Assembly (NCBI GenBank): GCA_943846745.1 | Contig: OX044360.1 | Span: forward strand, 1,302,001 to 1,366,000 | Source: Opacimonas sp002292215 | GTDB lineage: Bacteria; Pseudomonadota; Gammaproteobacteria; Enterobacterales; Alteromonadaceae | Reading direction: 5' to 3' | Length of the DNA stretch: 64,000 nt | In this document: piece after piece, positions 44,601 to 52,401 of the stretch | How positions within the stretch are numbered: the first letter of the stretch is position 1 | Layout: each line of letters begins with the position of its first letter | Translations under genes and position numbers: made by a program | Notes under the pieces: generated by a model | Database searches by the model: none | The model's input: only the letters and a program-made list of their open reading frames with translations | Told to the model about the DNA's origin: nothing

Positions 44601-44770
44601 TTCGAACTGACTCAGCCTACCGCGCACATCGTTTTACTCCTATTATCGCTTTGACAGCACATGCGATGGAGGGAGATGAAGAAAAATGTTTAACGGCAGG
44701 AATGAATAGTTATCTTACTAAACCTATTAATTCTAGCCGTTTAAAAGCAGAGCTAGAAAAGTGGCTCTGA
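41693..44770 (+). CDS. Multi-PAS hybrid sensor histidine kinase with a degenerate and an intact receiver
   Basis: A 1025-residue cytosolic-looking kinase with no TM segment. Several PAS domains span about 10-510 (for example NGIVNVDTKGTITYANAML, and a PAC-like YMGRDITQIKELE). Then HisKA with phospho-acceptor H535 (NMSHEIRTPINGIIG) and HATPase (NLCVNAIKFTEAG, DTGSGIP, GGTGLGL). A first receiver (about 762-880) is degenerate: Ala814 takes the place of the phosphorylated Asp. The C-terminal receiver is intact (VEDNEINQ, D955 in LMDCQMPKLDG). The start is a TTG, with ATG at codon 12 as alternative. No Hpt or partner regulator lies nearby, so the signal and target are unknown. Confidence 0.9.
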   Translation: MNNLPVNPYKQMLDACANGIVNVDTKGTITYANAMLHELFGYRSPHLIGQPLSILLPDNAHSIHHDFVTQFIASGTRRAMGAGNVFSGKHANGELIDVTISLEKIQYEGRASVIATIMEASRQKATESTNDLLALVTEMSDSSIMMTNDQCHIVWVNHAASELSGYTSQQLHGKHPLFRINTDSNMSEIKRLRSALSSAETYQGELLLSKANGRHYWIKLQAKPIRLDNGKNGFIFIESDISSRKSVENKLRAKNNLQRAILDSAQQIIISTDINGKVATFNNYAAEQLGWQSFEVIGHSSMDTFIELPEYARFAEHISQILGQDIPHDYNSFHLATTQLQRVEYDFIFKTRQYDDLTIALTITALFDRSGNLDGYLYMGRDITQIKELEAQTKRHQQTLEATSQIARLGGWELDIIKNEIFWSNEVYRIHELPLHEKVVIEDAINFYAPEVQPIITNAINLAISEGTPWDLQLPFITAKNNHIWVRAMGFAEHVNGQAIRLKGTFQDITAIKEVEHRATESSKAKSQFLANMSHEIRTPINGIIGMNELLQLTPLTPQQAGFSQAIQQSSEALLHLINDILDFSKIEAGKLKINPQYCELAQILDELYTEIQPLLTKKSLTLHILPVPITHLTTDPLRLRQILMNLCVNAIKFTEAGKITLSFLQSQTNRLNITVTDTGSGIPDEQVALLFQEFTQLDATSTRSVGGTGLGLTISKQLVTLLGGEIGFNPEYRSGAEFWFTIDTHLDTAVASTQIAYKQHTLLVVGDPSYLAQLTAHISIDHYHIQLVENAHTCMKFLHEQLLNKDFKAVFIAQDISGISGVELVKAIRAQDMFDGLYLFLLDAQLSESAISNLHHTGLNGYFSDFAQQNMLTHILIKMQNPRITPSSMPFYTQQSHQSADIQVLLVEDNEINQAVAIHMLENLSIGVDIANDGVEALSLLARQNSRYHAILMDCQMPKLDGYETTKLIRTDSAYRAHRFTPIIALTAHAMEGDEEKCLTAGMNSYLTKPINSSRLKAELEKWL

Positions 44771-44777
44771 CCCCATT

Positions 44778-45035
44778 TTAATACTTTGCGTTAATGGCTT
44801 TGAGTTTTTTGTCAAATGCCTGTTTATGTTCTTCTTTTTCATAATCGTAGACATATTGATTATGAAATCCAAATCTTAGTTTGACCAACGCATCTTCGAT
44901 AAACAATGTATACCCATCGTGATCAGTATAAGCAATGATCCCATCTAACAGATATTGACGCTCTGTATGAGTCCCATGTTGGCGTATTTTATCAAAAACA
45001 CTAAGCAATAATTTACTCTCTAATTCATTTTTCAT
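44778..45035 (-). CDS. Small DUF3081-like protein
   Basis: An 85-residue soluble protein (MKNELESKLLLSVFDKIRQHG...YLLDGIIAYTDHDGYTLFIEDALVKLRFGFHNQY). The LDG..A..D.DGYT pattern and charged C-terminal helix resemble the DUF3081 family of gammaproteobacteria, from memory. Function is unknown. It ends seven bases from the stop of the convergent hybrid kinase gene, and is divergent from fadE across 233 bases. Confidence 0.7.
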   Translation of the reverse strand: MKNELESKLLLSVFDKIRQHGTHTERQYLLDGIIAYTDHDGYTLFIEDALVKLRFGFHNQYVYDYEKEEHKQAFDKKLKAINAKY

Positions 45036-45160
45036 GTGCGTGTTGCCCTTTTGTGGTGTTGATGATTATTGCGACTATACTTAATGTGTATTTATTTTTT
45101 TATTTATACCGTGTTATTGCCTTTTTAGTTTACGCGGGTCAAAAAACAATCGTGAAAAAC

Positions 45161-45209
45161 TTGCAGTATGCCTTTTTCTTTTGTATATTCTTACTACTGG
45201 TCAGATGAG
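45161..45209 (+). promoter_or_regulatory. fadE promoter with FadR-like operator at the start site
   Basis: TTGCAG (45161-45166) and TATATT (45184-45189) are exactly 17 bases apart, a good sigma-70 promoter. The predicted start is near 45196, immediately before CTGGTCAGATGAG (45197-45209), which matches 11 of 13 bases of the E. coli FadR palindrome CTGGTCNGACCAG as I recall it. A repressor bound there would block initiation when acyl-CoA is scarce. Confidence 0.65.
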
Positions 45210-45268
45210 CAGATGAGTTGAATTCATCACCCTGACACCGATATTGCTAACCCAATGAGAGACACGCT

Positions 45269-47515
45269 ATGAGTATCAGAACAAGCCTAAAAAAAGTATT
45301 ACCGCCTATTTCAATCACCGAACAAGAAGCACTTGATGCAGGTGATGTATGGATTGAGTCATCTATTTATCAAGGTAAACCTGATATGGCGGCATTGCGT
45401 TCGTTACCTCAGGGAACATTAACTGCAGATGAGCAAGCTTTTCTCGATGGACCTGTGGTTGAGTTAATTAATATGGTTGATGATTATGCGCTATCAAACG
45501 AAGACCATATTCCACAACCCGTGATTGATTTTTTATGTAAAAATAAATTCTTTTCAATGATCATTCCAAAGAAATTTGGTGGTCTGGAATTTTCTCCTTA
45601 CGCCAACTCTACAATAGTTGCGACGATCGCCGTCGCGTCAGGCGCCATTGCCGTGACAGTAATGGTACCTAATTCACTCGGTCCAGGTGAATTACTCATG
45701 CACTATGGTACTGAAGAGCAACAAAACTATTGGTTACCGCGTTTATCCGTCGGTACTGATATACCTTGTTTTGCGTTAACTGGCCCAGAAGCAGGATCAG
45801 ATGCAGGGTCAATCCCTGATGCAGGTATTGTGTGTAAAGGTATGCACAATGGCGAAGAAGTATTAGGTCTGCGTGTTTCTTGGGACAAGCGATATATTAC
45901 GCTTGCACCGATTGCAACAGTTCTTGGCTTAGCCTTCAAAGTATTTGATCCTGAGCAATTATTGGGTGATGAATTAGAGTTAGGTATTACATGCGCACTA
46001 TTACCAAAATCACACGCAGGTGTTGAGTTAGGTAATCGTCATGATCCAATGGGCGTACGTTTTTATAACGGTACTACTCGAGGTCAAGACGTCTTTATTC
46101 CGATGGAATTTATCATCGGTGGGCAAAAGAATATCGGTCGTGGTTGGCAGATGCTCGTCAGCTGTTTAGGTGCTGGCCGAGGTATTTCGTTACCAGCAAT
46201 GGGAGTCGCAACGGCACAAAGCGCATTTAAATCAACGGTTGAATATTCATTTGTGCGTGAACAATTTGGTGTACCTATTGGCCGCTTCGAAGGCATTCAA
46301 GAAAAAATCGCTGACATTGCAGGTAAAACATTTTTACTCGAAGCGATGCGCGTATTAACCACCGAAGGCTTAGGTGAAGGGATCAAGCCATCCGTTGTTA
46401 CCGCTATTGCGAAATATCACATGACAGAATTAGGTCGTGATGTCATGAACCAAGCGATGGACGTGCAAGCGGGTAAAGCGATCCAAAAAGGTCCACAAAA
46501 TACATTATCTAATGGCTACCAATCTTTACCGATCGCCATTACTGTTGAAGGTGCAAACATCCTAACGCGTAATTTGATGATTTTTGGACAAGGCGCAATG
46601 CGCTGTCATCCGTACCTTAAAGAAATGGTTGATTTGATTCATTCCGAAGATCAAGCAGCAGATGCACCGTTTAATAAAGTATTAGCTAAAACGGTCTGGT
46701 TTAGCATCAAAAATGCATTGAGAAGTACTGTTAATAGTTATTTGCCGTTTCTACGCAGTGCTGATTCACAGCTAGCTGAAGTCAAACCTTACGAACAACG
46801 CTTGAATTCAATTTCAGCTAAGTTAGCACCATTGGCTGATTTATCATTATTGGTACTCGGTGGTGATCTGAAAAAAGCCGAACTATTATCAGCACGTTTA
46901 GGTGATGTAATGAGTTACAGCTATGCTGCTATGGCGACAATTCGCTTTTATGAGCAACGTGTTTCTAACCGTGAAGAAGCAAAGCCTTATTTTGACTATG
47001 CAATGCAATGGTCATTGGCACAAGCTGAGCAAGCAATTGTGAACTTTGTAAATAATTTCCCGCATGGCCCAACGCGCATTTTGATGCGTACTTTGACTAA
47101 CACTTACACCTCAAGTGTATCAGGTATCAGCGATGACCTAGTACGCGAATTATCGACTGCAGCGATGCAAGATAGTTCGATCAAAGCAGAGTTGACCCAT
47201 TTGGTGAAAATCAAAGCCGGCGACGGTAACGATATCAACGCACAAGCGTTCCTTGCTAAGCATGCAGTTTTGCCTATTTTAAGCAAGGTACAAAAAGCGC
47301 TGCGCGCACATCCTGTTGTTCCGTTTATCTCATTTGAGCATGCGGTCAACAAAATGTTAGAAGCAGAACAAATAACACAAGATGAGCACACAGCATTACT
47401 AAGTTATAACGAAAAACGTAAGCTGTCAGTTCGTGTAGATGAATTCACGTTTGATCTAGAACTTGTCGATGTCAATGGTCAACCGATTGTGGAAAGCCAA
47501 TCTGACGCGGCATAA
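45269..47515 (+). CDS. fadE: Acyl-CoA dehydrogenase FadE
   Basis: A 748-residue flavoenzyme for the first step of fatty-acid beta-oxidation. The acyl-CoA dehydrogenase core (about 60-450) contains CFALTGPEAGSDAGSIPD, where FAD and substrate bind, and GRGISLPAMGVATAQSAF with FVREQFGVPIGRFEGIQEKIA. The C-terminal 280 residues correspond to the DUF1974 extension unique to FadE. It is slightly shorter than E. coli FadE (814), mostly through lacking the N-terminal membrane helices. It is monocistronic between its own promoter and a strong terminator. Confidence 0.95.
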   Translation: MSIRTSLKKVLPPISITEQEALDAGDVWIESSIYQGKPDMAALRSLPQGTLTADEQAFLDGPVVELINMVDDYALSNEDHIPQPVIDFLCKNKFFSMIIPKKFGGLEFSPYANSTIVATIAVASGAIAVTVMVPNSLGPGELLMHYGTEEQQNYWLPRLSVGTDIPCFALTGPEAGSDAGSIPDAGIVCKGMHNGEEVLGLRVSWDKRYITLAPIATVLGLAFKVFDPEQLLGDELELGITCALLPKSHAGVELGNRHDPMGVRFYNGTTRGQDVFIPMEFIIGGQKNIGRGWQMLVSCLGAGRGISLPAMGVATAQSAFKSTVEYSFVREQFGVPIGRFEGIQEKIADIAGKTFLLEAMRVLTTEGLGEGIKPSVVTAIAKYHMTELGRDVMNQAMDVQAGKAIQKGPQNTLSNGYQSLPIAITVEGANILTRNLMIFGQGAMRCHPYLKEMVDLIHSEDQAADAPFNKVLAKTVWFSIKNALRSTVNSYLPFLRSADSQLAEVKPYEQRLNSISAKLAPLADLSLLVLGGDLKKAELLSARLGDVMSYSYAAMATIRFYEQRVSNREEAKPYFDYAMQWSLAQAEQAIVNFVNNFPHGPTRILMRTLTNTYTSSVSGISDDLVRELSTAAMQDSSIKAELTHLVKIKAGDGNDINAQAFLAKHAVLPILSKVQKALRAHPVVPFISFEHAVNKMLEAEQITQDEHTALLSYNEKRKLSVRVDEFTFDLELVDVNGQPIVESQSDAA

Positions 47516-47533
47516 GTTAGCATTAAGCATTTA

Positions 47534-47559
47534 GGCTACTTTCGAGTAGCCTTTTTTTT
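47534..47559 (+). terminator. Rho-independent terminator after fadE
   Basis: GGCTACT (47534-47540), a TTCG tetraloop and AGTAGCC (47545-47551), followed by eight T. Confidence 0.95.
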
Positions 47560-47648
47560 GCCTGTTTTTCGACCACCATTTGCCAATGCGCGACAATGAT
47601 TTATCCTTAACGCATAATTTGTTATTTTCACTTGGCGCGAAGACTTAT

Positions 47649-48239
47649 ATGGCACAGTTATATTTTTATTATTCAGCAATGAATGCGGGCAAATCTACCG
47701 CCCTGTTACAATCAGCCTATAACTATGAAGAACGTGGCATGCGCAGCGAAATATTCACAGCTGCGTTAGATCATCGTTTCGGTGAAGGCAAAGTCACATC
47801 ACGCATTGGCTTAGCCAAACCCGCCCATTTATTTGCCCCTGAAAGTAATCTGTTCGAACACATCCAGCAGCTCAACGATGATGCTCCTCTCAATGCGATT
47901 TTTATTGATGAGGCACAATTTTTATCCAAAGAACAAGTAATGCAACTAATTCATGTTGTTGATGATTTAAATATTCCTGTTTTAGCTTATGGTTTAAGAA
48001 CTGATTTTCTAGGTGAGACTTTTGCTGGTAGTCATTATTTGTTAGCTTGGGCTGATAAACTCACTGAATTAAAAACCGTGTGCCATTGTGGTCGCAAAGC
48101 CAACTTCGTCGTTCGCTTAGATGAACATGGGCATGCAATTAAACACGGTGCTCAAGTTGAAATCGGGGGCAATGATCGCTATGAATCGATGTGCCGCAAA
48201 CACTTTAAATCTCTAGTCTGGGGGCACTTACCCATTTAG
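47649..48239 (+). CDS. tdk: Thymidine kinase
   Basis: A 196-residue cytosolic salvage enzyme phosphorylating thymidine (and deoxyuridine) with ATP. The ATG at 47649 (MAQLYFYYSAMNAGKST) matches the family start; the open frame reaches 47580 without homology. Walker A is SAMNAGKST (11-18 approximately), Walker B is AIFIDEAQFL, and the lasso zinc site has Cys in VCHCG and in the late MCRKHF. The length is near E. coli Tdk (205). Confidence 0.96.
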   Translation: MAQLYFYYSAMNAGKSTALLQSAYNYEERGMRSEIFTAALDHRFGEGKVTSRIGLAKPAHLFAPESNLFEHIQQLNDDAPLNAIFIDEAQFLSKEQVMQLIHVVDDLNIPVLAYGLRTDFLGETFAGSHYLLAWADKLTELKTVCHCGRKANFVVRLDEHGHAIKHGAQVEIGGNDRYESMCRKHFKSLVWGHLPI

Positions 48240-48372
48240 CGTAAATACATTGATTGCGGTCATTAATTGGGTACATTGGTTTGAATGATAGATGTTTGTC
48301 ACTAAATGATATTAGCTCACAGCGCTTGAGTGGGTTAATCTTTTGTCAATTTAATTGTGACAAGGCATATTC

Positions 48373-49593
48373 ATGGATTTTTCTCATTCTCCCAAAACAC
48401 AAGAATATCTAGCGCGGGTTAACGCATTTATCAACGAACATATCGCGCCTATTGAGGCTGAAGTTTATGAGTTTTCGCATGAAAAAAATGCGCATGATGA
48501 TTGGCATTCGTGGCAACTACACCCTCAAGTTGAAGCGCTTAAAGCCAAGGCGAGAGAAGCGGGTTTAGCTAATTTATTTTTACCTGATAATGAATTAGGT
48601 CAAGGTCTGACGACACTTGAATATGCACCACTTGCTGAAGCGATGGGACATTACTCATTTGCACCCGAGATATTCAACTGTAATGCCCCTGATACCGGTA
48701 ATATGGAAGTACTTTATCATTTTGGTTCTCCTTATCAACAGCAACAATGGCTTACACCATTACTAGCAGGAGAAATTCGCTCAGTATTTGGCATGACCGA
48801 GCCCCAAGTTGCATCGAGTGATGCTACCAACATGGAAGCACGGATTGATTTTGACGGTGACGATATCGTCATCAATGGCACTAAATGGTGGTCGACAGGA
48901 TTGGGCCATCCTAATGCAAAAATCATTGTCTTTATGGGGTTATCAAATCCAGAAAATGATCGCCATGCACAACATTCAATGGTATTAGTACCCGTTGAGA
49001 GTGAAGGGTTGACCATTAAACGCATGCTCACCGCCTATGGCGATTACGACGCACCGTATGGCCATGGGGAAATGATTTTTGATAATGTGCGAGTGCCCCG
49101 TAAAAACCTAATTATGGGTGAAGGTAAAGGCTTCGCGATTGCACAAGGTCGTCTGGGCCCAGGTCGTATACATCATTGTATGCGTGCTATTGGCATGGCA
49201 GAACATGCATTAGAACTCGCTATTAAACGTGGTCTAGAACGCAACGCTTTTGGTAAACCCATCATGGAACTAGGTGGTAATAAAGAACGTATCGCACAAG
49301 CTCGAATGAGTATTGAACAGGCACGTTTATTAACACTCCAAGCAGCATGGAAAATTGATAATCTAGGTGTCAAAAACGCGATGGTCGATATCAGTGCGAT
49401 TAAAGTTGTCGTACCGAATATGTTAGAAAGCGTTGTCGATATGGCGGTTCAAATTCACGGCGGTGGCGGTATGTGTAATGATTTCCCATTGGCTCGATTT
49501 GCAGCTGGAGCTCGTATGTTACGTTTGGCTGATGGCCCAGATGAAGTGCACATGGCAATGGTTTCACGTCTTGAACTGCGCAAATATAAGTAA
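48373..49593 (+). CDS. Acyl-CoA dehydrogenase of the ACAD10/ACAD11 (LvaC-like) type
   Basis: A 406-residue soluble flavoprotein. Core motifs: FGMTEPQVASSDATNMEARI (FAD/substrate), INGTKWWSTGLGHPNAKIIVFMG, GPGRIHHCMRAIGMAEHALELA, and the C-terminal VDMAVQIHGGGGMCNDFPLAR with LRLADGPDEVH, an ending seen in the ACAD10/11 group. The next gene, four bases on, encodes an aminoglycoside-phosphotransferase-like kinase; in ACAD10/11 these two domains are fused. In Pseudomonas the separate LvaC and LvaA proteins turn 4-hydroxyacyl-CoA into 3-hydroxyacyl-CoA through a 4-phospho intermediate. The same pairing suggests that job, or ordinary dehydrogenation of branched acyl-CoA. Confidence 0.88.
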   Translation: MDFSHSPKTQEYLARVNAFINEHIAPIEAEVYEFSHEKNAHDDWHSWQLHPQVEALKAKAREAGLANLFLPDNELGQGLTTLEYAPLAEAMGHYSFAPEIFNCNAPDTGNMEVLYHFGSPYQQQQWLTPLLAGEIRSVFGMTEPQVASSDATNMEARIDFDGDDIVINGTKWWSTGLGHPNAKIIVFMGLSNPENDRHAQHSMVLVPVESEGLTIKRMLTAYGDYDAPYGHGEMIFDNVRVPRKNLIMGEGKGFAIAQGRLGPGRIHHCMRAIGMAEHALELAIKRGLERNAFGKPIMELGGNKERIAQARMSIEQARLLTLQAAWKIDNLGVKNAMVDISAIKVVVPNMLESVVDMAVQIHGGGGMCNDFPLARFAAGARMLRLADGPDEVHMAMVSRLELRKYK

Positions 49594-49597
49594 GTTG

Positions 49598-50686
49598 ATG
49601 AGTCAAACTAAAGCATATAACGACCAAGCAAAAGCAGTACGCAATGGTGAAGAGTTAGCGATGGAGGCACTGCAGCCTTGGTTAGCAGCAACCCTCAATA
49701 TTGATCCTAGCATTACACCAACCGTCACCCAATATTCTGGTGGCGCGTCTAATTGGACTTATTGCCTCACTTACCCAGATCGTGAAATCATTTTACGCCG
49801 AGCTCCCACTGGCACCAAAGCAAAAGGGGCACATGATATGGGCCGTGAATATCGACTGCAACTCGCATTAAAGCCGGTATTCCCTCTTGTTCCTAACATG
49901 CTTGGGTACAGTGACGATGAGCGTATTATCGGCTCTGAGTTTTATGTGATGCAAAAACTTAACGGCATTATTCCGCGACGAAATATGCCAAAAGGGCTTA
50001 ATTTATCCACCTCTCAGGTACGCCAACTATGCACTAATGCGATCGACAGTATGATTGCGTTACATCAAGTGGATTATCAAGCCGCAGATTTGGCAGGGAT
50101 CGCAAAAGGTGAAGGGTATATCAAGCGTCAAGTTGATGGCTGGAGTCATCGCTATCGCAAAGCCAAAACTTGGAATGTGCCTGCTGCCAATGGCATTATG
50201 GATTGGTTGCAACGCAACATGCCAGAACATGAATCCATTTGTTTAACTCATAATGATTTTCGTTTTGATAACCTAGTATTAGATAGTGATGATCCAACCA
50301 AAATCATTGGCGTGCTCGATTGGGAATTAGCGACACTTGGCGACCCGTTAATGGATTTGGGTAATACGTTGGCGTATTGGATCCAAGCGGATGATGATTT
50401 TTTAGGTAAACAAACCGCGATGCAACCGACGCATTTGGAAGGCATGTTAACCCGCGCCGAAGTTATCCAATATTATGCGGATAAAACCGGTGCGGATATC
50501 AACCACTTTGCCTTTTATGAGGTGTATGGATTATTTCGTTTAGCGGCGATCGTATTACAAATCTATTATCGTTATCATCACCAACAAACCCGTAATCCAG
50601 CATTTAAACACTTCTGGATTTTTACCCATTACTTGCTCCATCGTTGTCGAAAAATAATAAATAAACACACAAAGGATCACGCTTAA
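49598..50686 (+). CDS. Aminoglycoside-phosphotransferase-like kinase (ACAD10/11 kinase-domain / LvaA-like)
   Basis: A 362-residue soluble kinase-fold protein. The ATG at 49598 (MSQTKAYNDQAKAV) is chosen because it lies four bases after the dehydrogenase stop; the upstream extension of the frame runs inside that gene. Motifs: GGASNWTYCL (nucleotide loop), REIILRRAP (conserved ATP-contacting region), catalytic loop CLTHNDFRFDN, and metal-binding GVLDWELATLGDPLMDLG, the DWE form typical of this acyl-CoA-linked subgroup, not true antibiotic kinases. By family knowledge it would phosphorylate a hydroxyacyl-CoA. The SDR gene follows after one base. Confidence 0.88.
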   Translation: MSQTKAYNDQAKAVRNGEELAMEALQPWLAATLNIDPSITPTVTQYSGGASNWTYCLTYPDREIILRRAPTGTKAKGAHDMGREYRLQLALKPVFPLVPNMLGYSDDERIIGSEFYVMQKLNGIIPRRNMPKGLNLSTSQVRQLCTNAIDSMIALHQVDYQAADLAGIAKGEGYIKRQVDGWSHRYRKAKTWNVPAANGIMDWLQRNMPEHESICLTHNDFRFDNLVLDSDDPTKIIGVLDWELATLGDPLMDLGNTLAYWIQADDDFLGKQTAMQPTHLEGMLTRAEVIQYYADKTGADINHFAFYEVYGLFRLAAIVLQIYYRYHHQQTRNPAFKHFWIFTHYLLHRCRKIINKHTKDHA

Positions 50687-50687
50687 G

Positions 50688-51437
50688 ATGACTAGACAAA
50701 ATATATTAATCACAGGTGCCAGTTCAGGTTTAGGAAAAGGCATGGCGGTTGAGTTTGCAAAACTTGGTCGTAACCTTGCCTTGTGCGCGCGTCGCGTCGA
50801 ACGCTTAACGGAGCTACAAGCTGAGCTTCTTGCCATCAACCCAGAAATCAAAGTCTTAATCAAAACATTAGATGTCAATGATCATGATGCTGTTTTTCGC
50901 GTCTTCAAGGAATTTGATGCTGAAATGGGCGGGCTAGATCGGATTATTGTGAATGCAGGAATGGGCAAAGGTGCGTCCATTGGCACCGGTTATTTCTACG
51001 CAAATAAACAAACCGCTGAAACCAATTTTGTCGCAGCACTGGCGCAATGTGAAGCTGCATTAGAGATTTTTCGCCCTAAAAATGCAGGCCATTTAGTCAC
51101 TATATCATCCATATCAGCCGTGAGCAGCTATCGCCGCGCCATGACCGTTTATGCTGCAACCAAGGCGGCGTTAAGTTCAATGTCTGAGGGCATGCGCATT
51201 GATTTAATGGATACAAATATTAAGGTCTCTACGATCCACCCAGGCTTTATTCGTAGTGAAATTAACGAAAAAGTAAAAAAAGTCCCTTTTATCGTGGATA
51301 CCGAAACCGGTTGTAAAGCGATGGTCAAAGCCATCGAAAAAGAAGGTGAAAACTCCTATGTTCCTGGTTGGCCTTGGGCATGGTTACAATGGTTTTTACG
51401 CATAGCGCCTAAATCCATTTTAAAGAAAATGAGCTAG
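50688..51437 (+). CDS. Short-chain dehydrogenase/reductase
   Basis: A 249-residue classical SDR. The cofactor-binding TGASSGLGKG (about 8-17) follows an N-terminal beta strand, and CARRVERL just after suggests NADP preference. NAG (IIVNAGMG), the catalytic Ser in TISSISA, and YAATKAAL (Tyr and Lys) complete the site. It sits one base after the kinase and 13 bases before a BASS transporter gene, in one operon. In context it could oxidise or reduce a hydroxy- or keto-acyl intermediate; the substrate is unknown. Confidence 0.87.
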   Translation: MTRQNILITGASSGLGKGMAVEFAKLGRNLALCARRVERLTELQAELLAINPEIKVLIKTLDVNDHDAVFRVFKEFDAEMGGLDRIIVNAGMGKGASIGTGYFYANKQTAETNFVAALAQCEAALEIFRPKNAGHLVTISSISAVSSYRRAMTVYAATKAALSSMSEGMRIDLMDTNIKVSTIHPGFIRSEINEKVKKVPFIVDTETGCKAMVKAIEKEGENSYVPGWPWAWLQWFLRIAPKSILKKMS

Positions 51438-51450
51438 CCGGGAGTCCACC

Positions 51451-52329
51451 ATGGAAGCATCATTTTTTACCCAGGTATTATTACCAGCAAGTCTAGCGTT
51501 GATCATGTTTGGCATGGGGTTATCGTTGACGTTAGATGACTTCAAACGATTAATGCGCACACCCAAAGCGGTATCGTTAGGTTTATTTGGACAAATGATT
51601 TGTTTGCCATTGGTTGCCTTTGCGCTGTGTGTAGCATTAGATGTTGCCCCGCATATTGCGATTGGAATTATGGTGCTAGCGGCTTGCCCTGGCGGCACAT
51701 CTTCTAATCTATTAAGTCATATTGGTCGCGCTAATTTAGCATTATCGGTATCATTAACTGCAATTACGACGGTTTTGTGTGTAGTGACGACCCCATGGTT
51801 GATTAAATTTAGTGTTGATTATTTTACTATCCTTCCCAAAGAACCCTTTTCATTACTTAAGACTTCATTGAGTCTGTTGGTGATAACCTTGATCCCAATC
51901 TTGATTGGTATGAGTGTCCGCCATTACGCATTGAGGTTTGCCCAGCGCAGCGAGGGCTTATTTCGACATATTTCTACGTTATTTTTGTTTACGATGATTA
52001 TACTCATATCGATTGATGAACAAGAAATGCTGCTCGAGTCTTTCCCAAATGTCTTTATATTGACCTTTGGTTTAAATATGTTGGCCACCGTTATTGGTGT
52101 GGCTTTGGCGCGAATAGGCAATTTATCTGACAATGATGCAGTCACTTTAGGGATAGAGGTCGGTACGCAAAACGCCACGATGTCGATTCTGATCTCGGTG
52201 AGTTTTTTACAGCATCCTGAATATGCCATTGCTTCAGGGGTGTATGGAGTCACCATGTACGTCGGTGCATTTATCTTGATTATGTCTCGTAAATTAGGCT
52301 GGTTTGGGTTTACACCAAAGGTCTCATAA
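51451..52329 (+). CDS. BASS-family (bile acid:sodium symporter-like) transporter
   Basis: A 292-residue inner-membrane protein with nine or ten TM segments and the full BASS core: FGMGLSLTLDDFKRL at the start, the first crossover ACPGGTSSNLLSHIGRANLAL, and the second EVGTQNATMSI. It is shorter at the N-terminus than the BASS protein at 13678. It closes the dehydrogenase-kinase-SDR unit, 13 bases after the SDR, with no hairpin between, so it probably imports the organic acid these enzymes act on. The next gene is preceded by 72 bases. Confidence 0.87.
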   Translation: MEASFFTQVLLPASLALIMFGMGLSLTLDDFKRLMRTPKAVSLGLFGQMICLPLVAFALCVALDVAPHIAIGIMVLAACPGGTSSNLLSHIGRANLALSVSLTAITTVLCVVTTPWLIKFSVDYFTILPKEPFSLLKTSLSLLVITLIPILIGMSVRHYALRFAQRSEGLFRHISTLFLFTMIILISIDEQEMLLESFPNVFILTFGLNMLATVIGVALARIGNLSDNDAVTLGIEVGTQNATMSILISVSFLQHPEYAIASGVYGVTMYVGAFILIMSRKLGWFGFTPKVS

Positions 52330-52401
52330 CAGTTGCCTTTGCACTAGTATCGGTTACAATGGCATTTGTAATAGTGCGATAATTGGTAAAGGAATACTAA
52401 A

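Noticed and set aside
49598..50686. APH-like gene as an aminoglycoside-resistance enzyme
   Set aside because: The GVLDWE motif form and coupling to an acyl-CoA dehydrogenase match the metabolic ACAD10/11 kinase group.
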